NCBI GenBank assembly: GCA_011947345.1
Contig: JAAVTG010000637.1
Location: 1 to 64,000 of the forward strand
Direction: 5' to 3'
DNA from: Phytophthora quininea
Taxonomy: Eukaryota > Oomycota > Peronosporomycetes > Peronosporales > Peronosporaceae
DNA length: 64,000 bases
Made by a program: the position numbers and the translations under genes. The notes under the pieces are model-generated. The model saw only the letters and a program-made list of their open reading frames with translations, searched no databases and was not told the origin of the DNA. This document shows, piece by piece, positions 10,617 through 22,048 of the stretch (position 1 is the stretch's first letter; the number at the start of each line of letters is the position of its first letter).

Positions 10617-13600
10617 CTAGTCGAGGACGCCGTCCAAATCGACGTCCAACTTGCCGGCGCGGAGCTGTTTGATGATGGCCTTGAGGCGGTTCACCTGCTC
10701 GCTCTCAGAGTTTTTGTTGGCGTTGTTGGTGATGAGCTTGACGCGAGACGCGTACGTGAGTGAGGTCACAGTCTCTTCCTGCAGGACCAGGCAAGATTGA
10801 GCAACAGACCCATGTTGCAGTCATCCGATGGAACTCACCTGATTATAGTCTGCTGGCGAGATGTTGACGAACATGAGCTGCAGGACGAGAAAAGGTAATG
10901 TCTTGGTTAGCAACAGGAGATGGCGGTGATGGTGAAGTGACCCTCACCGTCTTGGCATTGCCGCCCAGTGAGTCCTGCATCAACTGCGTCAGCTGTTTCA
11001 TGCCAACAAGGTGAGTTGGAGGACAACTATTGCAGAGCATTGCAGTTGTTACCACCTTGTTGTTGCGGTACGGAATGAACTTTTCGTTCGTCGACAGAGC
11101 GGAGATCACGTCCCCCAAGGCTGCAGTGCAACACAAAAGTTAATAAGACGAACATGAACTTGCAACAACAACGTTTCGTCCGCACCGCTGAGACTTTTGT
11201 TAATGGCCTGCGCCTCCTTCAGACGCTCAGCGGTAGCTCCCGTTTTGCCGGCGCGCTCCGATCCTGCAAGATCGACCAGACTCAATTTGCCGACCGTCGT
11301 GGCTTTCGTGGTTTTGTTGTAGCTCTCCACCAGCAGCGAGAAAATCGAGTGACTGCGACTGCTCTCGGCGTTCATCTTGGTGGCGCCAACTTGGCGCTTC
11401 TTGTTGGCCGCCTCGAATAGCCTCAAAGTCTGCTCCGGTGATGAGCATTTCTTGAGCGTGGCGTTCTGCACCACCACCATCCCTTTGTCGTTCTTCTTAA
11501 TCTCGAGCTTGTTGTCGTGGGCGCCTCCGCCTTCCATCAGATGGAAGAGGTCGATCAAAGTGTCGTTATACAGCTCCAGCATTGTAGCCTGGAAATTGAT
11601 GGCGAAGTTTGCTTTCGCTTCGTCAGCCAAGGCAAAGAGGTGGTGTATCGCACGAGGACTGAGTCCGGGGTCGTTCTCGCTTCCTGTCATGGTGAATGTC
11701 TTGCCCGACCCGGTCTGGCCGTACGCAAAAATGCAAACGTTGTATCCGTCCACTGCACTTTGCAGCAAGTTTTTGGTGTCTTCGAACACTTGGATCTGCG
11801 AGCTTGCCGGGGAAAACACTTGATCGTAGGCAAACGTTTTAGCCGCTCGAGAGCCGCCGCTCACTTCAGTGAGAACTCGTCAATAAATTTGACGCACGGA
11901 GCACAACCACGCTCGTTCTCCGACCCACTCATCGGACGACAACGAGCGTACACTCGGATTTTGCCCTTCATGTCCTCGATTTGGTTATAGTATTTCTTAC
12001 GGAGAGCTTGCTCTTCTCGGTAACTCGTCTCGAGCGTTGTGTACTGTGTTTTAGCGTCTCGCAGCTCATTGTTGAGTGAACCAACAAGAGCAGCTTGTTC
12101 ACGCAGTTCATTCACCTCCGATTCAAGTTGACCGAGTTGTTTGGCCTTACCACCGACCACACCAAGCTCCTTCTGAAGAGCTGCCGTCTGATCTTGAAGC
12201 TCTTGGGATGCACGTTGAGCTGCCTGCAATTGGTTAGCGAGTGCTGCGATTTCCTTCTTTGCAGACTTCTCGTTGTCCTCCAGAGCCTTCTTGTGCTTTT
12301 TCTCCATATCTGCTACGCGGCGGTCTGAAGCCGCTGAGGTGGCTCCTCCGACCGCACCACCACCACCACTTCCACCACCATTTGCTAGTTGGTTTTCGGC
12401 CTTGGCCAATGCTGCCTCAAGCTGCGAGATTTTAACACGATCAGCTTTCGCTTTGCTTTCCATAGCTCGAAGTTTTTGCTTTGCATCTTCCAGTGCTTTA
12501 CCACCACCACCACCAATGTCTGAATTGCCACGCTCCACGTTCTGAGCTGGAGTGCTTTTCTTTTGTGAGATTTTTCTCTTGCTGACGCTGTTCAGCCTGC
12601 TTCTGTTTCTTCTCTAGAATTTGCTGCTTCTTGAGTGCTGCAGCGGCAGCTTTGGCCTCACTTCGAGCCTGACGCTCGGCGATTTGTGCTGCCGCTTGTT
12701 GTTCTCGAGCGTTTAGCCATTTCTCGCAGTCCTCACGAACCGCATCGAGTTGTTTTCGTAGAGCAGCAGGCGCTCGAGCCGGAGGTAGACGCGACGTGTC
12801 AGCCACTGCACGCTTGAGAGTTGGCGCTTGTTGCCGTCGAGACTTGTCGTGAAGTGCGAGCAACTCGGCAACACATTGATCGGCACACTTGGCGTAGGTC
12901 TGATAGCACTTTGTCTTGTCGCCACGGTTGAACTGCGTCTTGCCTCGAGCGACTGCTTCGGTGATCATCTGCACTAGATGGACCGACCGAGCGGCGTCTT
13001 CTTTCACGTCTGGGCTTTCTTCTTCTTCAGCAGGTTCTTCCAATTCCGTTTCCTCTTCTTGCTTCTGCTCCAGCGGTTCATCGTCGTCATCTTTCGACTC
13101 TGCTGCCACACCTTCCGCCTCTTCTTGCTCGAAATCCGCGTCTATCGCGTACTCATCGCTTTGATCAATTTCTTCGTCAGCAGCTTTTGCTTCGAGCTCA
13201 GCAGTGACATCAGCAGTCTTTCCTTCACTTGATGGTTGAATTTCGACCTCTTTGCTGTCCGCTGCCGAGAGCTCCAAGTGCAATTTCAACTGCTCAATTT
13301 CCTGTTCGAGTTTTGCCTTCTCAGTCCGGCGCTCGTCAATTTCACGAGACAACGAGCTGATCGCTTCTTGAAGAACTTGGCGTTGCTGTTGGACTTGTTG
13401 ATTGTATTCATCCTCACGAGCTTTTGCTTCGGCTTCTTCCTGTCGTTTCTGACGAGCTGCCACTTCATATTCTTCTTGGACTTTTAGTGTTTCAATTGTA
13501 GGCTGATCTTCAGCCGTCGACGAAATACCGGAAGCCTCGTTAGGGAGAGTAAATCTGGTGTTGAAGCCAATTGTTTTGAGTCTTCCATCGTCTTGTCTTC

Positions 13601-15489
13601 TTTCTCCGCTGATTTTGAGAGCTCTGCTTCCAGCACACTGGCCAGTTGAGCACGTAGTTCGTATAGCTCCCTTTCCAATACAGCAACCGCTTCGTCGTGG
13701 AAGTCGATGGCAGCAGAGTCCGTGCCAGTGTCTTTGGTCACGACCGAAGGAAGTTGCGCAGGTGGGCCACCTCTCATCAAAACAGGAGAAGATTGGGGTC
13801 GAGACCCTGGCCGTGAGCTGTTGGCGCTAGAGCTCCGACTACTTGCGTATTGATGAGCACAGTCGACTGTGCTGCGTTCATCAGACTTTATGGCAGACCC
13901 CAACGCTGACCAACGGCTCGAAGCATCGATTTGAAGGGCCAACTCGCGGTGCTGCTGCTTGAGAGCTGCGACGTGAGCTTTCTGCGTAGTGTAGGCAACT
14001 TCTGCCTCCTTGAAGGCCAAATAGCGGTCCTTCACTTGCGCTTTCTCTTCGATTGTGGGCTCTCGACCGAACTGCTCTTGGAACCCTGTAAGCCACATCT
14101 TGACGCCGTTTTTCGCTGCCTTCTTGTTCTTGGCGAACACTTCGAGTTTGTCTTTCGCTTCTTGCAATTCAGTTTTCGATCGGACGAGCGCAACGTTCCG
14201 CTGGCGAGCGACTTCAACTTCACTTTCGTACTTCGTTTTGTCCAAAGGGAGTTCGGGCACTTCCTGCTTGATCACTGTTTTCTCCTCGTCAGTTTTCAGA
14301 TCGACCGTGACTTTGGTCTCGGCTTGTACTTCTTGTGTTTGGGTTGGAGCATCCGAAGTTGATGGAGGAGAGATAGAAAATTTCTCGTAAGTGATGGCGA
14401 CTGCCTGGACTAGCAGTCTCACGGTCTCACCAACGGCTTGAGCTTCGATCCACTCGAACTTTTCTCTTGCTGCTTCCAACTTGCGTTCAAGAGCCTCTTT
14501 TCGCTTGTCTACGTCTTTTGCGTTTTCCTCTAAAACTCGTAGCTCAGCCTGCAGTTGTTGCGCACGATCTTCTTCTGCAAGATGCTGCTTGCTATTGACC
14601 ACACTGCTGATTAGACTATTGATGAATCGATCGACTTCCTGGCTAGCTTCAAACGTGAGTCGGAGCTTGGTTTCTCGATCTAGGAACTTTTGGTGCTGGG
14701 TCTGCAAATCGACTCGAGCCTTGTGAAGTTCCTCCTCAACGCGAACTGCTTGCCCTCGCGCGTCTTCAGTGCACATTTCCATCTCATCAACAAGATGCAG
14801 TTGCGAACGCCTACTGGTTATAGCTGCCATCTGCGAGACTCTAGCGATTTCGTTTAGTGCTTGCAGTTGAGTTCTTGCGAATTCGTCTTCGTGTGCCTGT
14901 AGAGCGCACTCAAACTCCTGCCGCCAAAGTTCGTGATCCTCAAGATGCTTCCGTCGCTGCTGGTACTGCTCGTCCAGTAGAGTCTGCTTTTCCTTTGCAT
15001 ACATTTCATCACGCATTACGCCAGCCTTTTCGAGCTCCACATACTTCTCCCTTGACTCCTTCAGTTTGCTTTCAGCTCGGTCTTTCAGCGCTCGAACGTG
15101 CGCTTCATGTCGTGCTCGAGTGTCTTTTTCAATATTGCGGTAATGGTCAAGAATTTCCCCAAGTTTCTGCACTTGTTCGGCCTTCATGACATGCATGTCT
15201 GCCACGACTTTGGCCAGTTGAGACCTCGCGAGAGCCACCGGTATGTACGCTTCTTCACTCTGCTGCAGTGCTGGCGGTGGTGCACCAAACTCCAACACTT
15301 TGCCGGCATGGAAATCCGCTGTAAGTGGAAGCGGTGCTACCTGCACGAGGTTCGTCGGCGACAGCAAACTTACACGAGGCAGCTGAGGATTGAATGTCGT
15401 TGTCGCTTCCAACTCGTGGGGAGGTCGATTGAATCTGTCTGTGAAGGACGTTTGGCCACAACAGTTCCAGCGCCGTCCGCTGAAGACAT
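10617..15489 (-). CDS. Kinesin-14 (C-terminal motor) with long coiled coil
   Basis: Minus-end-directed kinesins carry the motor at the C-terminus. The N-terminal 1,100 residues are mostly coiled coil (Glu/Lys/Arg/Gln-rich, about 12500-15250), with an acidic segment near 13000-13150. The neck/motor junction reads YYNQIEDMKGKIRVYARCRP, a kinesin-14 neck of KCBP-like type. Motor motifs: P-loop GQTGSGKTFTM (near 11700), switch I NAESSRSHSIF, switch II LVDLAGSERAGKTG, then a C-terminal tail ending DVDLDGVLD. No MyTH4 or FERM domain is seen. Several introns occur in the last 600 bp (for example 11121-11185). Breaks at about 13540, 12560 (A-run), 11870 and near 15430 are each repaired by one base. 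The start is the ATG at 15489. Confidence 0.85.
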
Positions 15490-15653
15490 GGTCGCTCAGA
15501 ACCAAAGCAAAAGTGATGCAGTGCAAAAATGACAACATCGTTGAAACGGATCCTCTATAAGTATTCGGGAAGTTTTCTACTACCAGCACGTGCGCTTCGG
15601 GGACCGGTAATACTGCGTCTCGGTTGCTTCGGTGTAGTTGACAGGTTCGTGAT

Positions 15654-15715
15654 CTAGGAACTGGTTCTTGGAAGCTGTGGCCCCACTCCGCCCACCTCGC
15701 TGATGGTTGCTGCGT
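15654..15715 (-). pseudogene. Severed 3' coding end of the nitrate-type MFS gene
   Basis: On the minus strand this piece encodes 18 residues, ending in PRTSS and a TAG at 15654-15656. It follows in frame from the transporter codons at 20140 onward if the Ty3/gypsy element is removed with one copy of its 5-bp duplication. It is therefore the original C-terminus of that gene, now 4.4 kb from its body. Confidence 0.8.
15711..15715. repeat. Target-site duplication TGCGT, left copy
   Basis: TGCGT directly precedes the 5' LTR and recurs at 20140-20144 directly after the 3' LTR, as expected for retroviral-type integration. Confidence 0.9.
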
Positions 15716-15901
15716 TGTCGTATCCCGCCGTCGGCAACTCAGAACCCAGAAGCCATGCAGAACCCAGAATCAGCGCCAAAGCAGAACCCAGAGCAGCTTC
15801 GGGATCACACGCATTCGTAAGTAGCTTCAGGCGTCTCCGACGCACTTCGTAAATCAAACAGTTCTCAATTTGCTTTGTACAACTCAGTCGAGCATACGGC
15901 A
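15716..15901 (+). repeat. 5' LTR (186 bp)
   Basis: Direct repeat of 19954-20139. Starts TGTCGTATCC and ends ATACGGCA. Confidence 0.95.
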
Positions 15902-15939
15902 TTTGAATATTCAAACCAACCAAGGCATTGGCTCGCGGC

Positions 15940-18900
15940 ATGGCGACGGCTTCTCAGCACGCGACGCGCACGCAGCCAGAGCAACTCACCTACTACGTGG
16001 CTTACGGTCAAGAAGGACACGAAGATCGCGTCAAGGTTCTTATCGAAACCTTTAGCGCAGGCAACACGATCCAGTGGTTGACCTGGTTGAAGTCCTTTGA
16101 GAAGCTTATCAACCTCAAGGGATGGGCTAAACGCAAGGAAGGTGACATCCTTTTCCAGAATGCCCGCATTCTCTTGCGTGACGAAGCACTGGATGCCTTC
16201 AACGCTGCAGCACCCAAAGAAGAGACAGTCGACACGTTCAAAGAAGTCATGCGTGAAGCGGCTATGGAGTTTCTTGTTCGTGACCCTCGTGAATATCTTC
16301 TCGACAAGCTCAAGAACAGTCGAAAGGCTCGCACCGTGTCCGTGCACCAACATCTCGCCGAGATGCGAAATATCGCTTCATTGGTGGGCGTCCTACCCGT
16401 GGACGATGAGCCTGTTCCTGAGAAAACGCTTCGCTACTACTTCCGCAAGAGTATGCCAATGGAGTGGCAAGACAAGTACGACGATAGCGGCAAGGAGCTG
16501 ACGACACTGTCCGAGCTCGCACGCTACTTCACACGCCTAGAACGAAATCAAGAACGTCGCGAGAAAAGCAGTTACGAGCGCCGACAAGGTCAGCAGCCAG
16601 ACCGCTCGAACAAGGACAAGGGCAAGAATAAGTCGGGCCCAGCCTCGACGAAGCCAAAACCCAGCGGTGGCAGTGGCAGCGGCAAGTGGTGTGATCACCA
16701 CCATACGAGCTCGCACTCCAACGAGGAATGCCATTTTCAGCAGAAAAAGAAGGCCCAGGAGGAGCTTAACTACTGCGACCTGCCTGATGGACCGTCCGAT
16801 GAGCTGCACGCCATCACCGATGTCGATGAACACGTTGACGTCAAATGCGAGACGATTGTTCGTCTCAAAGGTACCGGATACAGCAGGTTCTTCACTGCGC
16901 TGGTCGATTCAGGCGCCAGCAGAACATTGGTGATCGATTCGTTGCTGGACAAGACGCTATTAGCCAAGATGACACCAGTGACAAAGTCTTTCGACTTACC
17001 TAAGGGTACACTTGCAGCAAAAGGTCAACTGGAGCTGGAATTGCAGCTTACGGAGTTCGGAGAACAGCGCACCGTGCACTGGACTTGCTTCGTTGTGGAC
17101 CAACTACCGTACGGTATCATCTTTGGACGAGATGCCCTCACTCACCTCGGCATGGTGCTCGATTTCGCAGCCAAGACGATCACGTGGGACGGCTCAACAA
17201 TTCCCATGCGCATAAACAACAGCACCATGACTAAGAAGCAGCTACAAGAAGCAGTAGCCGCACTTGCTGACGACGTCGTGAATCAGCACACAGAAGAAGT
17301 CGCGAGTGCCATTGACGCAGCTGAAACTCGCCAGCTTGACATTCTCGATGCGGACTACAAACCCGAGCCACTGGAGCAGCACCTCCCTGATCACCTCAGC
17401 TCGGACGAGAAGAACGAGCTTTTGACCTTCCTCAAAGGCTACGAGACGACGCTATTCAGTGGAAAGCTAGGAACGTGGCGCGGTGAGCCCTACGAAATAC
17501 CTACGAAGCCTTCGCTAAAGCCGTGTCACTCTCGGCCGTACCCAATCCCCCAAAGCCAGCTAGCTGCTGTACGCAAGGAGATCGCACGCCTCGAGGAGCT
17601 CGGAGTGATATGCAGAGACACGGAAAGTCCTTGGGGTAGCCCAACGTTTGTGATTCCCAAGAAGGACAAGACCATCCGCGTGCTTAACGATCTCCGCCGC
17701 CTCAATGAGCAACTGGAGCGCCAACCGTGGCCGCTGCCCAAAATCAACGACTTGCTACGCAGTGTGCCTCGTTATGTATACGTGACGATCATTGATCTCA
17801 ATATGGGGTACTATGCTATTCTACTGACTCACAAGTCGTCGCTGCTCACGGCTTTCATCCTACCATTCGGGAAATATCGCTACCTGCGACTACCCATGGG
17901 TGTATCAACCGCACCGGATCATTTTCAAGCTCGCATTGCACTGCTACTTGGGGATTTGGAGTTTGTTCGCTGTTACCTGGACGATGTGATGATTGTGACG
18001 ACAACCAACTTCTTGGATCACCTGGACCATGTACGAGTTGTATTTGACCGCTTGCGCGACGCCGGACTGACTGTCAATGTGAAGAAGTGTCGCTTCGCCG
18101 CGAAAGAAGCTGAGTTTCTGGGGTACAAGCTCACTCCAGAAGGTCTCATGCCTCAACCTGCTAAGATAGCAGCCATCCAGCGGATTGCCACGCCTCGCAA
18201 CCGCAAGGAGCTACGCCATTTCCTCGGGATGGTAAACTACTACCGAGATGTGTGGCCTCGACGGGCCCACTTAGTGGCACCATTATCTGCACTAACCTCC
18301 AACAAAACATCGTGGAGTTGGCAGAGTTTTCACCAAGATGCTTTCGACAAGATCAAGCTTCTCATGCAGCGAGAAACGTTGCTACATTACCCAGACTACA
18401 GCAAAACCTTTGACGTTCACACTGACGCATCAGGCGTACAGTTGGGTGGCGTCATCTCGCAAGAAGGTAAACCGCTGGCATTTTACAGTCGCAAACTCAC
18501 TGGAGCCCAGCAGCACTACACAGTGATGGAGCAGGAGCTGCTATCAATTGTGGAAACCCTCAAGGAATTTCGGAGCATGCTGTTTGGACAGCGTTTGACG
18601 GTGCACACAGACCACAAGAACCTTTCCTGTGCGAATTTCACCTCAAGTCGCGTCATGCGCTGGCGTCTACTGCTCGAAGAATTTGGCCCTGTTATCCAAT
18701 ACATCGAAGGACAAGACAACATCGTTGCAGACGCCTTATCTCGACTGCCGGCCACAGAAGACAACGACGAACGGCTCGTCATGACCTTAGAGGAATATTA
18801 TCCACTCAACTACGAACGCCTCGCCGAGGCTCAGCGTGCAGATGAAGAGCTCAAGGCAGCAGCAGAAAAATATCCACGCAAGTTCACGATCAAGACGATC

Positions 18901-19938
18901 TCAGGTATTGACATGCTCGCGACGCAGAAACAGCAATTCGTGATCCCCTCTGATCTTCGGGAGCAAGTCTTACACTTCTACCATCACGTTCTCCTGCATC
19001 CTGGAATGACGAGAATGTACCTCACGATGTCTGCTGCAGTCTACTGGCCTGGCATGAAACGAGCTGTGGAACAGCTAGTCAAGCACTGCAACACGTGCCA
19101 GTTCTGGAAACGGCCCCAAAAGCGCTACGGACGACTACCAGCGAAGAAGCACGAAAAGCAGCCGTGGGCCGAGATCGCCGTCGATCAAATTGGCCCTTAC
19201 TCGTATTCGACAGAGCCCGGCGCACAGAAGTTTTACGCGCTCACCATGATGGACATGGCGACGCACTGGGTGGAGATTGCCCCACTCGAGGACAAAACTT
19301 CGGTTTTAACCGCCAAACAACTCGATGAGTACTGGTTGTGCAGATACCCTCGACCGTTGCGCTGCATTCACGATGAAGGCACGGAATTCACAGGACGAGA
19401 ATTTCAAGAACTACTGCAGTCTTACGGGATCCAGTCTCGGCCTACGACGGTCGAGAATCCTCAAGCAAACGGCGTACTCGAGCGCGTGCATCAAGTAGTG
19501 GGCAATCTGATACGAACGACTCGTCTCGATCAACAAGCCTGGATTGAACTTCTTCCAGCAGTCGCCTTTGCTATCCGAGCCACGCACCACACGACGTTGG
19601 ATGCTTCACCCGCTCAACTAGTGTTCGGCAGGGACATGATGTCTGCAGTCAATTTCACCGCCAATTGGGCACGAACCTACACCCGCCGCGAACGCCAAAC
19701 GCGCCGCGAAAATATCCGAGAGAATGAAGGACGCATTGACCACACGTACAAGATCGGCGACCAAGTTCTCATCATACGCAAGACCCGCAACCTCGCAAAG
19801 CTTGCACAGTCTACCGACGGTCCTTTTCCAGTCACCGACGTCGGAACTAACGGGACGGTCACCATCGACCGTGGCCACTACACCGAGACCATCAACATAC
19901 GACGAGTCAAGCCCTACTTCGCCGCCACGACCGACTAA
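15940..19938 (+). CDS. Fused Gag-Pol polyprotein of Ty3/gypsy element
   Basis: A single 1,332-codon frame. The Gag part ends in a His/Cys-rich segment (WCDHHH...C, about residues 248-265) that departs from the usual CCHC knuckle. The protease has LVDSGASRTLV (about residue 323). Reverse transcriptase has RLPMGVSTAPDHF and the YLDD box (about residue 679). RNase H has HTDASG (about 827). Integrase has an HHCC finger (HPGM...CNTCQFW, about 1020-1053) and the D,D-35-E core, with Asp at about 1145 and Glu at 1181. The order PR-RT-RH-INT is that of Metaviridae. No chromodomain is seen at the C-terminus. It is uninterrupted, unlike its neighbours. The first ATG is 15940. Confidence 0.95.
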   Translation: MATASQHATRTQPEQLTYYVAYGQEGHEDRVKVLIETFSAGNTIQWLTWLKSFEKLINLKGWAKRKEGDILFQNARILLRDEALDAFNAAAPKEETVDTFKEVMREAAMEFLVRDPREYLLDKLKNSRKARTVSVHQHLAEMRNIASLVGVLPVDDEPVPEKTLRYYFRKSMPMEWQDKYDDSGKELTTLSELARYFTRLERNQERREKSSYERRQGQQPDRSNKDKGKNKSGPASTKPKPSGGSGSGKWCDHHHTSSHSNEECHFQQKKKAQEELNYCDLPDGPSDELHAITDVDEHVDVKCETIVRLKGTGYSRFFTALVDSGASRTLVIDSLLDKTLLAKMTPVTKSFDLPKGTLAAKGQLELELQLTEFGEQRTVHWTCFVVDQLPYGIIFGRDALTHLGMVLDFAAKTITWDGSTIPMRINNSTMTKKQLQEAVAALADDVVNQHTEEVASAIDAAETRQLDILDADYKPEPLEQHLPDHLSSDEKNELLTFLKGYETTLFSGKLGTWRGEPYEIPTKPSLKPCHSRPYPIPQSQLAAVRKEIARLEELGVICRDTESPWGSPTFVIPKKDKTIRVLNDLRRLNEQLERQPWPLPKINDLLRSVPRYVYVTIIDLNMGYYAILLTHKSSLLTAFILPFGKYRYLRLPMGVSTAPDHFQARIALLLGDLEFVRCYLDDVMIVTTTNFLDHLDHVRVVFDRLRDAGLTVNVKKCRFAAKEAEFLGYKLTPEGLMPQPAKIAAIQRIATPRNRKELRHFLGMVNYYRDVWPRRAHLVAPLSALTSNKTSWSWQSFHQDAFDKIKLLMQRETLLHYPDYSKTFDVHTDASGVQLGGVISQEGKPLAFYSRKLTGAQQHYTVMEQELLSIVETLKEFRSMLFGQRLTVHTDHKNLSCANFTSSRVMRWRLLLEEFGPVIQYIEGQDNIVADALSRLPATEDNDERLVMTLEEYYPLNYERLAEAQRADEELKAAAEKYPRKFTIKTISGIDMLATQKQQFVIPSDLREQVLHFYHHVLLHPGMTRMYLTMSAAVYWPGMKRAVEQLVKHCNTCQFWKRPQKRYGRLPAKKHEKQPWAEIAVDQIGPYSYSTEPGAQKFYALTMMDMATHWVEIAPLEDKTSVLTAKQLDEYWLCRYPRPLRCIHDEGTEFTGREFQELLQSYGIQSRPTTVENPQANGVLERVHQVVGNLIRTTRLDQQAWIELLPAVAFAIRATHHTTLDASPAQLVFGRDMMSAVNFTANWARTYTRRERQTRRENIRENEGRIDHTYKIGDQVLIIRKTRNLAKLAQSTDGPFPVTDVGTNGTVTIDRGHYTETINIRRVKPYFAATTD

Positions 19939-19953
19939 TGACCTGGGGGCGAA

Positions 19954-20139
19954 TGTCGTATCCCGCCGTCGGCAACTCAGAACCCAGAAGCCATGCAGAA
20001 CCCAGAATCAGCGCCAAAGCAGAACCCAGAGCAGCTTCGGGATCACACGCATTCGTAAGTAGCTTCAGGCGTCTCCGACGCACTTCGTAAATCAAACAGT
20101 TCTCAATTTGCTTTGTACAACTCAGTCGAGCATACGGCA
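19954..20139 (+). repeat. 3' LTR (186 bp)
   Basis: Matches the 5' LTR base for base by eye. The target duplication TGCGT follows at 20140-20144. Its first bases on the minus strand now supply the stop codon of the interrupted transporter (20122-20124). Confidence 0.95.
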
Positions 20140-21677
20140 TGCGTTGCCGTGATGGTGCAGATGCGATAAGCTCAAAAGCGGAGTGAGCAAAGCGCACCCG
20201 AAGATGAAGATGGCCATGTAGAACAGTCCGTTGTTGTACGATCCGGTGACGCGGAAAATGATGCCGAAGATGGCACCGCCGAGGTTGCCGCCAGCCCCGA
20301 CCAGTCCGTTCACCGTCCCAATGTTCTGCTCGTTCAGATACGGCACGATGCCGAAGGTGGAGCCGCCCGAAGCTTGCGCAGCGATTGCGACGGAAACGTA
20401 CAGAGCGATACACGCTCCGAGAGAGTGCGTGTCGCTCAGCACCGTGACCAACGCTCCGAGGACGCAGAGCAGCAGGAATTGTGTGTATTGGCGACCACGC
20501 AGGCCCAATCGGCGGTTCACTCCGTCCGAAGCCAAGCCACCTAAAGCGCGGGCGTAGATGTTCATGAGACCGAAGGAGGACGCCACGGTCGCAGCACTCG
20601 TCGTTGACAGAAGGAGCCGTCGGCGCAGTCTTCTTTGGTGAAGTGCTTGTAGAAGTAGAGAGCCCCCATGTTGTTGAGCTGCAACTCGGTGCCGAAGCAC
20701 GCTGCGTAGTGGAGGATCATGATCAGCACATTTCTGTCGGATAGCGTGGTCTTGAACGACTGCAGCAAACTCGGGTGCTTGGGTGGCTCGGCAGACGCTG
20801 GCGTGTTGCTAACAGCAGCTACTTCTCGTTCGTGTTTCGCCTTCCGAAGCTTCTGAAAGTCCCCGTAGGACAGCTATCCACCGCAAAGCGGATGACCACC
20901 CCATGGTGATCATCAACAGAGCCGGCAGCGCGATCGTAAGTCTCCAGCCCAAATCTTCCGATACGCCTCCCGACGTGAACGCTTAATGCACAAAGGGAGT
21001 AGCAGGAAGGAGCACCCGATACCCGACAGTCCCAGACCTCCCGTGATGGCATTCGCTGCGCCGGCAATGTTGTGAGCAAACGTGATGGACGTCCAGTACT
21101 GCGAGGTGACAAAAATGCAGCCCACGAGACCGATGAAGAAGCGGACGACGACCAGACCGACGGCCGAGTTGACGAACGCTGCGCAGATGATGGGGATGGT
21201 TCCGAACCACAACACGTTGCTCTGTACAACCTGCGGCCCGAACCGGTCCAGCAGCGGGCCCGACACGATCCGAGAGAAGATGGTGCTGGCCGTGCTGGCG
21301 ATGTCTGAGTTGAGCACTTGGCCGTCGGTGAGTCCCAGCTGCACCTTGATGATCGGCATGAGCGACGGGATGGCGTACCAGCCGAAGAATCCCGTGATGG
21401 CCGACAGCCACGACAGGTGAAAGATGCGCATGTGCGGTCGCTTCATGCTGCACGGACGGGTGGCTGTGGCTCGATCGAACTGCTTGGCATCGACTGACAG
21501 CTCGTAGCTCCTGGTGGTGGTGTTGGTGTCGACTGGGACGAACAGGCAGCGTGGAGACTCACCAGGCGACGGAAGTTGCGTTGACAATTCTCGGACTTGT
21601 GGGGTCAATTGCAGCGGACTCAACGACATCTGACCCGCTGGCGGGACAAGCGGTGGCAAAGGATCGAAAGCTTCCAT
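20122..21677 (-). CDS. Nitrate/nitrite-type MFS transporter (NNP/NRT2 family), 3' end altered by insertion
   Basis: Plasma-membrane proton-coupled nitrate uptake is the usual role of this family. The N-terminal 95 residues are polar, then FHLSWLSAITGFF opens the first membrane helix. LDRFGPQ, FIGLVGCIFVTSQYW and the Gly-rich NGLVGAGGNLGGAIFGI segment near 20300 match NNP nitrate signatures. About 12 hydrophobic spans can be traced across several frame shifts (near 20600, two near 20870-20910, one near 20985), each mended by one base. The retroelement replaces the last 18 codons with 5 codons read from LTR sequence. The C-terminal tail is cytosolic in this family, so the protein may still work. 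A start at 21830 is also open. Confidence 0.8.
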
Positions 21678-22048
21678 TGGCCTGCTTGGGGAAGAGGCAA
21701 ATGCGAAACTGAGGACAAGCCGTGTAGGATGAATTTCGGGTGACTCAGCATTAAAATAGCCGGAATTGACTGGCGGCACACGATAATGCCTTGTCGGCAG
21801 ACGATGATGCGAGTGGTGGCAGAAAAGCAACTGCCTGGCGGGGCAGAGCGCGGAGTTCTTGTTGACCCCACAGGATTAGAACAACGTGCCAAGATCTATC
21901 CGCAGGAAAACTCACCGCTCGCGAGCCTTCAGGTAAATAGCCGCAAGAGGTGCCATCTAGAAGCGAAGGTTTTTGGTGACTCATCTGAGAAGATACGTTT
22001 TTGCTGTCCGACGACAATTCTTTGACACAGAGTTGAAGGGCCCAGACC

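Larger units (their letters stand above)
15716..20139 (+). mobile_element. Complete Ty3/gypsy LTR retrotransposon
   Basis: The element has two 186-bp LTRs that read as identical, a 5-bp target duplication (TGCGT), one unbroken gag-pol frame and a purine tract (GGGGGCGAA) just before the 3' LTR. The LTRs begin TG and end CA. I could not recognise a tRNA primer site immediately after the 5' LTR. Identical LTRs and an intact frame indicate a very recent insertion that may still be mobile. It sits in the last exon of the nitrate-type transporter, in the opposite orientation. Confidence 0.95.

Noticed and set aside
12360..12520. GGT/CAC microsatellite-like runs in the kinesin gene as a repeat locus
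   Set aside because: They encode short Gly linkers in frame and are too short to call a separate repeat.
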